14,343 nucleotides of DNA from JBQTJJ01 sp052387235 (GTDB lineage: Bacteria; Actinomycetota; Acidimicrobiia; Acidimicrobiales; GCA-2861595): assembly GCA_052387235.1 (NCBI GenBank), contig JBQTJJ010000108.1, forward strand, positions 1 through 14,343. Direction: 5' to 3'. The translations under genes and the position numbers were made by a program. Positions 8,337-14,343 of the stretch are shown here, in pieces. Positions within the stretch are counted from its first letter, which is position 1. Every line of letters begins with the position of its first letter. Below the pieces are notes generated by a model. The model searched no databases. It had not been told where the DNA came from and saw only the letters and a list, made by a program, of their open reading frames with translations.

Positions 8337-9037
8337 CCGGTCCCGCCGCCGGCGCCACCCTGGTGGTGTCGGAGGTGTTCGGGCCGACCTTCCAGGGGGA
8401 GGGACCGTCGGTCGGCCGGCCCGCCGCCTTCGTCCGGCTCGGGCGCTGCAACCTGGCCTGCCGGTGGTGCGACACGCCGTACACCTGGGACTGGGAGCAC
8501 CACGATCCGGCCGCCGAGCTCCGCACGGTCGAGGTGGCCGAGATCCTGGCCTCGCTGGACGCAATCGGCGCGCCCCTCCTGGTGGTGACCGGGGGCGAGC
8601 CCCTGCTGCAGCAGCGCCACCTGCCGCCCCTGCTCGAGGGCGCCCGGCAGCGGGGCTGGCGGGTGGAGATCGAGACGGGCGGCACGCTGGCGCCCGTGCT
8701 CGCCGGCGAGCTGGTGGACCGGTACAACGTGTCGCCCAAGCTGGCCAACTCCGGGATGGCGCTCGAGCGACGCTACCGGCCCGACGTGCTCCGGGCCTTC
8801 CAGGCCGGCGGCCAGGCCGTGTTCAAGTTCGTGGCGGTGGACCCCGCCGACCTGGCCGAGGTCGACGCCATCGTGGCCGAATGCGGGCTGGCGCCGGTGT
8901 GGGTGATGCCGGAGGGCACCGACGGGCCCACCGTCCTGGCCCGCATGCGGGAGCTGGCCCCGCACGTCCTGTCCCGGGGGTGGAGCCTCACCCCGCGGCT
9001 CCACGTCCTGCTGTGGGGCGACCGCCGGGGGACCTGA
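8333..9037 (+). CDS. queE: 7-carboxy-7-deazaguanine synthase QueE (radical SAM)
   Basis: The 234-residue product carries the radical SAM cluster motif Cx3Cx2C in RCNLACRWCDT (Cys39, 43, 46), a SAM-binding TGGEP (86-90), an ETGGT strand (114-118) and the family end RLHVLLWGDRRG. The N-terminal SEVFGPTFQGEGPSVGRP is typical of QueE. It performs the ring contraction of 6-carboxytetrahydropterin to 7-carboxy-7-deazaguanine, the step between QueD and QueC. The GTG at 8333 overlaps the queC TGA, so the three genes form one translationally coupled operon. No queF, tgt or dpd gene is present here, so the fate of preQ0 (tRNA queuosine, DNA modification or a secondary metabolite) cannot be read from this window. 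Confidence 0.95.
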   Translation: MTGPAAGATLVVSEVFGPTFQGEGPSVGRPAAFVRLGRCNLACRWCDTPYTWDWEHHDPAAELRTVEVAEILASLDAIGAPLLVVTGGEPLLQQRHLPPLLEGARQRGWRVEIETGGTLAPVLAGELVDRYNVSPKLANSGMALERRYRPDVLRAFQAGGQAVFKFVAVDPADLAEVDAIVAECGLAPVWVMPEGTDGPTVLARMRELAPHVLSRGWSLTPRLHVLLWGDRRGT

Positions 9038-9057
9038 CCCATCCGGCCCGCCGTGTC

Positions 9058-9086
9058 GTGAGAACGGTCCCGGGGCGTGCGATGGT
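9058..9086 (+). promoter_or_regulatory. Possible promoter of the VanW-family gene
   Basis: GTGAGA (9058-9063, four of six matches to TTGACA) and GATGGT (9081-9086, an AnnnT-type box) are 17 bases apart. GATGGT is followed by six bases and the ATG, the exact spacing for leaderless initiation. The match is weak, but it lies in the only gap before this gene. Confidence 0.28.
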
Positions 9087-9092
9087 GGGGGC

Positions 9093-10745
9093 ATGCGCGG
9101 TGCCCGACGCCTGGTCCTCTCCGCCCTGGTGGCGGTGGCGGGGCTGCTCGCCCTGGTGGGCGCGGCGTGGGCCCTCGACACCAGCCGGTCCGACGGAGAG
9201 GTGCTGCGCAACGTCACCCTGGGCGGCCGGGACATCGGCGGTCTCACCCGGGACCGTCTGGCCGCCGTCGTGCACGAGCTGGCCGCGCGCTATCCCGAGG
9301 CGGCGGTGCGGGTGGATGCGCCGGGCGGGGGGTTCACCTTCGGGCCGGGCGAGCTCGGGCTCACGGTGGACGAGCCGGCCACGGTGGAGGCCGCCCTCGG
9401 GACGGGCCGCGGCGGGAACCCGCTCGACCGGCTCAGGGGGTGGGCCACGTCGTTCCTCGACCCGCTGCAGGCCGATGTGGTGGTGCACTCCGACGAGGAC
9501 GCCGTCTACCGGATCGTGGCCGAACGGGACACGGCGCGCACCGCGCCCACCGAGCCGTCGGTGACGGTCGAGGACGGCGAGCTGACGGCGGTGGAGGGAC
9601 GGCCCGGGCGCGGCATCGACCCCGCGGCCGTGCTCGACGCCCTGCCGGCTGCGCTGGGCGGCGGTGCGCCCTTCACCGTCGAGGTGGGCCGGGGCCCGGT
9701 ACCCCCGCGCTTCGGGATCGCGGCGGCCCGGCGCCTGGTCGCCGCCGGCGAGGCGGCGACGGCCGATCCCCTCCCCGTCACGGTCGACGGCAAGCCCGGC
9801 AGCGTCGGGCCGGACCGGCTGCGGGCCTGGCTGCGCAGCGAGCCCACGGACGCCGGCCTGCGGCTGGTGGTCGACGAGGACGAGGCCACGGCCGGGCTGG
9901 CCAAGGCGCTCCCCGGCGTGGGCACGCCGGCGGTGGAGACCACGTTCACGGTGGTGGACGGGGTGCCCCAGGTGGTCCCCGGTCAGGTGGGATCGGCGTG
10001 CTGCGCCTCCGACGCCGGGGCCAGGGTGGACCAGGCGCTGCAGGACCGCCTGGCCGGCCGGGCCGGCGCCGGCCCCCTGGTCCTGCCCACCAAGGCGGTG
10101 GAGCCGGAGCTCACCGTGGACGAGGCCAACACCCTTGGCATCAAGGAGGAGGTGGGCACGTTCACCACCAACCACGCCCCCAACCAGCCCCGGGTGGCCA
10201 ACATCCACCGCATCGCCGACCTGGTACGGGGCCAGGTCATCATGCCGGGCAGGACGTTCTCGGTGAACGGCTTGGTGGGCGAGCGCACCCCCGAGAAGGG
10301 CTTCGTGGTGGACGCCGTGATCGAGGACGGCAGGTTCACCGAGTCGGTGGGCGGCGGCATCTCCCAGTTCGCCACCACCGCCTTCAACGCCGCCTTCTTC
10401 GCCGGACTCGAGTTCGCCGAGTACCAGTCGCACAGCATCTACATCTCGCGCTACCCCTACGGGCGGGAGGCCACGCTCTCGTTCCCCCACCCCGACCTGC
10501 GCATCCGCAACCCCAGCCCCCACGGCGTGCTGATCTGGCCCACCTACACCGGGCGCTCCGTCACCGTCACGCTGTACTCCACCAAGTGGGTCGAGGCGGC
10601 CCAGACCAACCAGACGTCCGAGCCCCGGGGCCCGTGCACCCGCGTGCGTACCGAGCGCACCCGCCGCTTCCTCGCCGACAACACCACCAAGGTCGACCAC
10701 GTGAGCGCCCTGTACCGCCCGGCCGAGGGCGTGAACTGCACCTAG
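9093..10745 (+). CDS. VanW-family protein, membrane-anchored, predicted cell-envelope function
   Basis: The 550-residue product starts with a basic tip and one hydrophobic segment (about 7-28), an anchor or signal peptide, so the rest should be outside the membrane. Residues about 35-335 are two repeated alpha/beta halves like the peptidoglycan-binding (YoaR-type) domain that precedes VanW. Each half has a 'DGELTAVEGRPGRGID'-like block (160-176; a relative at 288-302). The VanW domain spans about 350-495, with the signature GGGISQFATTAFNAAFFAGL (420-439) and SHSIYISRYPYGREATL. A Cys-containing tail ends in YRPAEGVNCT. Most VanW proteins have Cys in GGGxCQ; here it is Ser. The biochemical role of VanW is not settled; despite the name, this is not evidence of vancomycin resistance. 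It sits alone between queE (55-base gap) and a terminator-like hairpin. Confidence 0.88.
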   Translation: MRGARRLVLSALVAVAGLLALVGAAWALDTSRSDGEVLRNVTLGGRDIGGLTRDRLAAVVHELAARYPEAAVRVDAPGGGFTFGPGELGLTVDEPATVEAALGTGRGGNPLDRLRGWATSFLDPLQADVVVHSDEDAVYRIVAERDTARTAPTEPSVTVEDGELTAVEGRPGRGIDPAAVLDALPAALGGGAPFTVEVGRGPVPPRFGIAAARRLVAAGEAATADPLPVTVDGKPGSVGPDRLRAWLRSEPTDAGLRLVVDEDEATAGLAKALPGVGTPAVETTFTVVDGVPQVVPGQVGSACCASDAGARVDQALQDRLAGRAGAGPLVLPTKAVEPELTVDEANTLGIKEEVGTFTTNHAPNQPRVANIHRIADLVRGQVIMPGRTFSVNGLVGERTPEKGFVVDAVIEDGRFTESVGGGISQFATTAFNAAFFAGLEFAEYQSHSIYISRYPYGREATLSFPHPDLRIRNPSPHGVLIWPTYTGRSVTVTLYSTKWVEAAQTNQTSEPRGPCTRVRTERTRRFLADNTTKVDHVSALYRPAEGVNCT

Positions 10746-10781
10746 GCACCGGCGGGCTCGTTGTAGTGAGCCGGTCGGTGC
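10746..10781 (+). terminator. Terminator-like hairpin directly after the VanW-family gene
   Basis: GCACCGGCGGGCTC (10746-10759) pairs with GAGCCGGTCGGTGC (10768-10781) around an eight-base loop: 12 Watson-Crick pairs, one G-T and one mismatch. It starts on the base after the TAG stop. No T-tract follows, and only 12 bases separate it from the next start codon, so it may also affect the next gene. A box-like GAGCAT lies between the hairpin and that GTG. Confidence 0.55.
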
Positions 10782-10793
10782 GAGCATGGCCCC

Positions 10794-11702
10794 GTGGACA
10801 TCGCCGTCACCGGCTCCTCGGGACTGATCGGGTCGGCCCTCGTGCCGGCGCTGGCGGCGGCCGGCCACCGGGTGCGCCGCGTCGTGCGGGCCCGGCCCGG
10901 GCCCGGCGACGTGCTGTGGGACCCGGCGGCCGGCACCATCGACGCCGCCGGCCTGGAGGGCGTCGACGGCGCCGTCCACCTGGCCGGCGTGGGCATCGGC
11001 GACAAGCGCTGGACCCGGTCCCAGAAGGCCCGCATCTCCGACAGCCGGGTCAAGGGCACCACCCTGCTGGCCGAGACCCTGGCCGGCCTGGACCCGCCGC
11101 CCCGGGTGCTGGTGAGCCAGTCGGCCGTCGGGTACTACGGCGACCGGGACGACGAGGTGCTCACCGAGGACGACGGGCCGGGCGAGGGGTTCCTGGCCGG
11201 AGTGGTCCAGGCGTGGGAGGCGGCCACCGTCCCTGCCGCCGAGGCCGGCGTGCGGGTCGTCACCACCCGCAGCGGCATCGTGCTGTCGCCGGCCGGCGGC
11301 GCTCTCAAGAAGCAGCTCCCGCTGTTCCGGCTGGGCCTGGGCGGGCGGCTGGGCTCGGGCCGGCAGTGGGTGAGCTGGATCGCCATCGACGACGAGGTGG
11401 GCGGCATGATCCACGCCCTCACGACGGAGTCCCTCGCCGGGCCCGTGAACCTCACCGCGCCCGGCCCTGTCACCGCCGCCGACCTGGCCCGGGCCATGGG
11501 GAGGGCGGTCCACCGGCCGGCCCTGCTGCCGGTGCCCCGGCCGGCGCTGGCGGCGGTGCTCGGCGGTGAGCTCACCGACGAGATGCTGCTGTCCAGCCAG
11601 CGGGTCGTGCCCAGGCGCATGCAGGCCTCCGGCTACTCCTTCCGGTACCCCGAGGTCACCGCCGCCCTCGGGGCCCTCCTGGCCCGACCCGGCGCGGCGT
11701 GA
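10794..11702 (+). CDS. TIGR01777-family (SDR39U1-like) NAD-dependent epimerase-type protein
   Basis: The 302-residue product is an extended/atypical short-chain dehydrogenase. The Rossmann motif GSSGLIG is at 7-13, the family block KARISDSRVKGT at 78-89, SQSAVGYYGDRDDEVLTEDD at 108-127, and RQWVSWIAIDDEVGGM at 190-205. The C-terminal signature LLSSQRVVPRRMQASGYSFR (265-284) is typical of DUF1731. The usual SDR Tyr is represented by the YYG segment, but the substrate is unknown in this family. Links to cell division (E. coli YfcH/SulA-like naming) are not well supported. The GTG at 10794 was chosen because the Rossmann strand MDIAVTGSSG begins there. The stop overlaps the GTG of the next gene, so the two probably act in related redox steps. 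Confidence 0.92.
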   Translation: MDIAVTGSSGLIGSALVPALAAAGHRVRRVVRARPGPGDVLWDPAAGTIDAAGLEGVDGAVHLAGVGIGDKRWTRSQKARISDSRVKGTTLLAETLAGLDPPPRVLVSQSAVGYYGDRDDEVLTEDDGPGEGFLAGVVQAWEAATVPAAEAGVRVVTTRSGIVLSPAGGALKKQLPLFRLGLGGRLGSGRQWVSWIAIDDEVGGMIHALTTESLAGPVNLTAPGPVTAADLARAMGRAVHRPALLPVPRPALAAVLGGELTDEMLLSSQRVVPRRMQASGYSFRYPEVTAALGALLARPGAA

Positions 11703-12973
11703 CCCCCCTGGCGGCCGACGTGGCCGTGGTGGGCGGCGGGCCGGCCGGGGCGGCGGCGGCCATCACCCTGGCCCGGGCCGGCCGGTCGGTGGTGCTGGTG
11801 GACAAGGCCCGCTTCCCCCGCGACAAGTGCTGCGGCGACGGGCTCACCACCGGCGCCCTGCGCCGGCTGGAGGAGCTCGGCCTGCGACCGGGCGACGTGG
11901 CGTCCTGGTACGCGGTGGACGACGTCCACGTGCGGGGCCCGGCCGGGCGCTCCACCTCGTTCCCGCTCCCCCGCGGCCGGGGCCTGTACGCGGCGGTGGC
12001 CCGGCGGGCCGACCTCGACGCCGCCCTCGTCGACCTGGCACGGGATGCCGGCGTGGCCGTGCACGACGGCCACCGGCTGCGCGCGGCGCGGGCCGACCCG
12101 GCCCGCGACGCCGTCGTCCTCGACGTCGACGACCTCGGGCCGGTGACGGCCCGGTACGCGGTGGGCGCCGACGGCGTGTGGTCGCAGCTGCGCAAGTCGC
12201 TCGGGGCCGCCGACGAGTCCGGCTACCTGGGCGAGTGGCACGCCTTCCGCCAGTACTTCACGGGCGTGTCCGACATGGCCGCCACCCAGCTGTGGGTCTG
12301 GTTCGAGCCCGACCTCCTCCCCGGCTACGCCTGGTCGTTCCCGCTCGGCGGCGGGCGGGCCAACGTCGGGTTCGGGGTCCAGCGCCGGGCCGGGGTGACG
12401 GCCCAGGCGATGAAGCAGCAGTGGGCCGACCTCCTGGCCCGGCCCCACGTGCGGGCCGCGCTCGGGCCCGGGGCCGAGCCGGAGGCACCCCACAAGGCGT
12501 GGCCCATCCCGGCCCGGGTGGAGCGCACCCGGCTGTGGGCGGCCGGCGGCCGGGCCCTGTTCGCCGGCGACGCGGCCCGCGCCACCGATCCGATGACGGG
12601 CGAGGGCATCGGCCAGGCCCTCGAGACCGGTGTCCTGGCCGCGCGGTCCGTGCTGGCGGCGGGGGCCCTCGACCCCACCAGGGCCGCGGCGTCCTACCGG
12701 TCGGCCGTGACGGCCGGCCTGGCCCTGGACAACCGCCTGGCCGGGTTCCTCTCCCGGGTCGGCATCGCCCACCGCAGGGGCCTGCGCCTCACCCTGCGGG
12801 TGGCCGGGGCCACCCCATGGACCCGGCGCAACTTCGCCCGCTGGCTGTTCGAGGACTACCCGAGGGCGGTCGTGGCCACCCCTCACCGCTGGCACCGGGG
12901 CATGTTCACCGGGGCCGGGGCGTACACCGGGACGGGTCCGCACGAACCGGCGGGGTGGGGCTCGGCGCCGTAG
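11699..12973 (+). CDS. Geranylgeranyl reductase family FAD-dependent oxidoreductase (MenJ-like)
   Basis: The 424-residue product has an N-terminal FAD-binding motif VAVVGGGPAGAAAAITLARAG (8-28), the family block FPRDKCCGDGLT (39-50), a VGADGVWSQLRK motif (155-166), and the substrate-cavity motif GYAWSFPLGGGRANVGFGV (209-227). The second FAD motif is FAGDAARATDPMTGEGIGQA (288-307). These define the geranylgeranyl reductase/TIGR02032 family, which reduces isoprenoid double bonds. The actinobacterial member MenJ reduces one isoprene unit of menaquinone. A menaquinone role is likely but not shown here; archaeal-type lipid or chlorophyll pathways are less plausible in an actinobacterium. The GTG at 11699 overlaps the TGA of the SDR gene. 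It ends seven bases from the convergent repeat-protein gene. Confidence 0.92.
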   Translation: MTPLAADVAVVGGGPAGAAAAITLARAGRSVVLVDKARFPRDKCCGDGLTTGALRRLEELGLRPGDVASWYAVDDVHVRGPAGRSTSFPLPRGRGLYAAVARRADLDAALVDLARDAGVAVHDGHRLRAARADPARDAVVLDVDDLGPVTARYAVGADGVWSQLRKSLGAADESGYLGEWHAFRQYFTGVSDMAATQLWVWFEPDLLPGYAWSFPLGGGRANVGFGVQRRAGVTAQAMKQQWADLLARPHVRAALGPGAEPEAPHKAWPIPARVERTRLWAAGGRALFAGDAARATDPMTGEGIGQALETGVLAARSVLAAGALDPTRAAASYRSAVTAGLALDNRLAGFLSRVGIAHRRGLRLTLRVAGATPWTRRNFARWLFEDYPRAVVATPHRWHRGMFTGAGAYTGTGPHEPAGWGSAP

Positions 12974-12989
12974 GTCCCGCCTACCGGCG
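12966..12989. terminator. Possible bidirectional hairpin spanning two convergent stop codons
   Basis: CGCCGTAGG (12966-12974) pairs with CCTACCGGCG (12980-12989) with one bulged C and a five-base loop. Both TAG stops, one per strand, lie in the stem and pair with each other. With only seven bases between the two genes, this is the one place a shared terminator could sit. It has no T-tracts. Confidence 0.38.
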
Positions 12990-14343
12990 GCGGGGCACGG
13001 CGGCCACCGCCACCACCGGCGGCTGCGCCTCGGCGCCTCCCGGCCGGGCTCCGAGGAACGGGGCGCCGAGGGCGTAGACGCCGCCGTCGGCCCCGGCCAG
13101 CCAGTACCCCTTCACCCCCGCCATGGGGCTCACGCCCACGACCGGGGCCGAGACCCGGGCGTCCGCCACCGAGCCCTTGAAGGCGGCGTCGCCGAAGGCG
13201 AACACGCCGCCGTCGGCCGCCACCAGCCAGTAGCCCCGGCCCGACGGGCTGGATGCAGCGCCCACGACGGGCCGGGCGGGCGGGGCGGTGGCGACGGAGC
13301 CCAGGAAGGGGGCGTCGCCGAAGGCGAACACGCCCCCGTCGGCGCCCACCAGCCAGTAGCCCTCGCCGCTCGGGGTCGCGAGCACGGCCGTGACGGCGTG
13401 GCCGGGCGGGCCGTCGGCCAGGGAGCCCAGGAAGCGGGCGTCGCCGAAGGCGAACACGCCGCCGTCGGACGAGGCCAGCCAGTAGCCCCGGCCCGACGGG
13501 GTGGCGGCCATGCCGACGACCGGGGCCGTCGCCCCACCGGCCAGGGACCCCTCGAAGGATGCGTCGCCGAAGGCGAACACGCCGCCGTCGGCGGTGACGA
13601 GCCGGTACCCGGCGCCGGTGGGCGACGGCGACAGGCCCACGACCGGGCTGGTGAGGCCGGCGCCGGCAGCCGAGCCGGCGAAGGGGGCGTCGCCGAAGGC
13701 GTGGACGCCGCCCCGGGCGTCGGCCAGCCAGTAGCCGCGGGTCGCGGCCGGCGGCCGCTTGTCCAGGACCCACAGGCCCGACCCGGCGTCGGTGACCACG
13801 ATGTGGTCGCCGGTGACGTCCACGCCGGCCACGTGGCGAGCGGTGGCCGTCCCCTCGGGGCCGGCGGGGCCGGAGGGGCCGGGGGGCAGGAAGGACGCCG
13901 CCTCCACCGGCGAGCCGGAGGCCAGGTCGAGCACCCGCAGCCCCTCGGCTCCCCACGCCGCGTAGACGCGCGTGCCGTCCGCCACCGCCGTCTGGACGGC
14001 GGAGGAGCCGTCGCCGGCGCCCGGCGCGGCGCCGTCCGCTCCGGCCGGTCGGTAGACCTCGACCTCACGTGGAGCAGCAGGGTTGGTGACGTCCACCACC
14101 CGCAGGCCGGCCCACTGCCCCGCCAGCTCCACCAGCGACCCGCTGAGCGGGCCGGCCGGGCCGCACCGGGCGCCGGCGGCCGGCGCCGGCGGGCACAGGG
14201 CGCGGCGCAGGGCGTCACCGTCGGGCTTGCGCAGCTGCACGGCCGGGAGCAGCCCGGCCGCGCCGGCGTCGGGCGGCCGCCCCACAGCCCACAGCCCCCG
14301 ACACAGACCCGCCCAGAACCACCCCCCCCCCCCCCACCCCCCC
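12981..14343 (-). CDS. LVIVD-like and 42-residue 'GYWL..DGGVFAFGDA' repeat protein, N-terminus uncertain
   Basis: The frame is open to the right edge. The first candidate start is a GTG at 14285 (434 residues), but no ribosome site supports it, no signal peptide follows, and the bases beyond look unreliable, so the true N-terminus is probably missing. Numbering from 14285, residues about 50-80 and 105-135 are two LVIVD-like units (GLRVVDVTNPAAP and GLRVLDLASGSP), with a third related strand at 165-175 (SGLWVLD). Then come six tandem units starting at residues 184, 226, 267, 309, 351 and 393, each near GYWLVAADGGVFAFGDAxFx plus a PVVGxxxxPSG stretch. The last unit is degraded (GGVYALG). Such repeats are, from memory, common in Acidimicrobiia secreted proteins. 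Each unit looks like a beta-propeller blade, so a surface or secreted binding role is likely; no catalytic motif is seen. It converges on the flavoprotein gene. Confidence 0.8.
   Translation of the reverse strand, partial: GGWGGGGWFWAGLCRGLWAVGRPPDAGAAGLLPAVQLRKPDGDALRRALCPPAPAAGARCGPAGPLSGSLVELAGQWAGLRVVDVTNPAAPREVEVYRPAGADGAAPGAGDGSSAVQTAVADGTRVYAAWGAEGLRVLDLASGSPVEAASFLPPGPSGPAGPEGTATARHVAGVDVTGDHIVVTDAGSGLWVLDKRPPAATRGYWLADARGGVHAFGDAPFAGSAAGAGLTSPVVGLSPSPTGAGYRLVTADGGVFAFGDASFEGSLAGGATAPVVGMAATPSGRGYWLASSDGGVFAFGDARFLGSLADGPPGHAVTAVLATPSGEGYWLVGADGGVFAFGDAPFLGSVATAPPARPVVGAASSPSGRGYWLVAADGGVFAFGDAAFKGSVADARVSAPVVGVSPMAGVKGYWLAGADGGVYALGAPFLGARPGGAEAQPPVVAVAAVPRRR
12984..13736 (-). repeat. 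Six tandem 123-126 bp coding repeats
   Basis: The protein repeats are also visible in the DNA: close variants of 'tcgccgaaggcgaacacgcc' recur at about 126-base steps on the plus strand, near 13190, 13317, 13441, 13567 and 13691. One unit is 41 residues, the rest 42. The central units are more alike than the first and last, as expected for expansion by unequal recombination. Confidence 0.85.
14286..14343. other. T-free, A/C-skewed window end finishing in poly-C
   Basis: The last 58 bases contain no T, become A/C-rich, and end in a C run of 14 or more broken once by A. This is unlike anything else in the window. The minus-strand frame stays open but would encode an odd Gly/Trp stretch. It may be a sequencing or assembly artefact at a contig end, or a true homopolymer. 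It should not be used to place the start of the repeat protein. Confidence 0.6.

Noticed and set aside
9029..9071. GGGACC/GGTCCC hairpin between queE and the VanW gene
   Set aside because: It has only six base pairs around a 31-base loop, not enough to call a terminator.
9093..10745. Vancomycin resistance gene
   Set aside because: VanW-domain proteins are widespread envelope proteins. No vanHAX-type ligase or VanRS regulator is present.
8988..11513. 841-residue minus-strand and 830-residue plus-strand (9077-11569) frames over the VanW and SDR genes
   Set aside because: Both are low-complexity Arg/Gly/Pro/His-rich shadows. The real frames there carry complete family signatures.
11633..12943. 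436-residue minus-strand frame opposite the flavoprotein
   Set aside because: It is a shadow of a gene with two intact FAD motifs.
12984..13736. CRISPR array or other non-coding repeat
   Set aside because: The 126-base period is in frame and encodes a regular 42-residue protein unit. There are no unique spacers.

Overview
The window looks like a chromosomal segment from a high-GC actinobacterium. It is about 70% G+C by eye, has strongly G/C-biased third codon positions, and uses GTG starts often. Three things point to the class Acidimicrobiia or a near relative, as an inference: a fused E2-E1 2-oxoglutarate enzyme (Kgd), a VanW-family protein with a GGGISQFATT motif, and a tail of 'GYWL..DGGVFAFGDA' repeats. 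No transposase, integrase, phage gene, tRNA, rRNA or CRISPR array was seen. The genes are dense and mostly housekeeping-like, and no gap reaches 300 bases.

Layout. (1) Minus strand, 1-997: an NYN/Zc3h12a-like predicted RNase joined to an S1-like domain and an Arg/Gly-rich tail, cut by the left edge. (2) Minus strand, 1074-4682: kgd, 1202 aa. (3) 4683-4806: a divergent control region with a 15-bp near-perfect inverted repeat. (4) Plus strand, 4807-6861: ettA and a small two-helix membrane protein, followed by a strong hairpin. (5) Plus strand, 7014-7286: a small Cys/His protein, probably zinc-binding, preceded by a region with short direct repeats. (6) Plus strand, 7324-9037: queD-queC-queE, with GTGA overlaps at both junctions. 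(7) Plus strand, 9093-10745: a membrane-anchored VanW-family envelope protein, followed by a hairpin. (8) Plus strand, 10794-12973: a TIGR01777-type SDR and a geranylgeranyl-reductase-family flavoprotein, overlapping by GTGA. (9) Minus strand, 12981 to the right edge: a protein with two LVIVD-like units and six 42-residue repeats, converging on the flavoprotein gene.

How the genes work together. queD, queC and queE supply three consecutive steps from dihydroneopterin triphosphate to preQ0; FolE and every preQ0-using enzyme lie outside the window. Kgd acts in the 2-oxoglutarate node of the TCA cycle. EttA couples translation to energy state, so kgd and ettA sharing one control region is notable but not proof of co-regulation. 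The SDR/flavoprotein pair suggests a redox step on an isoprenoid or quinone-like lipid, which is inference.

A recurring signal is a TAnnnT-like box 7-12 bases upstream of several start codons, usually with no Shine-Dalgarno sequence, as expected for leaderless or near-leaderless transcripts. The last 60 or so bases lose all T and end in poly-C, so the right end should be treated with suspicion. I did not find a clearly new multi-gene system. The best leads are the NYN-S1 protein, the kgd/ettA inverted repeat and the repeat protein.
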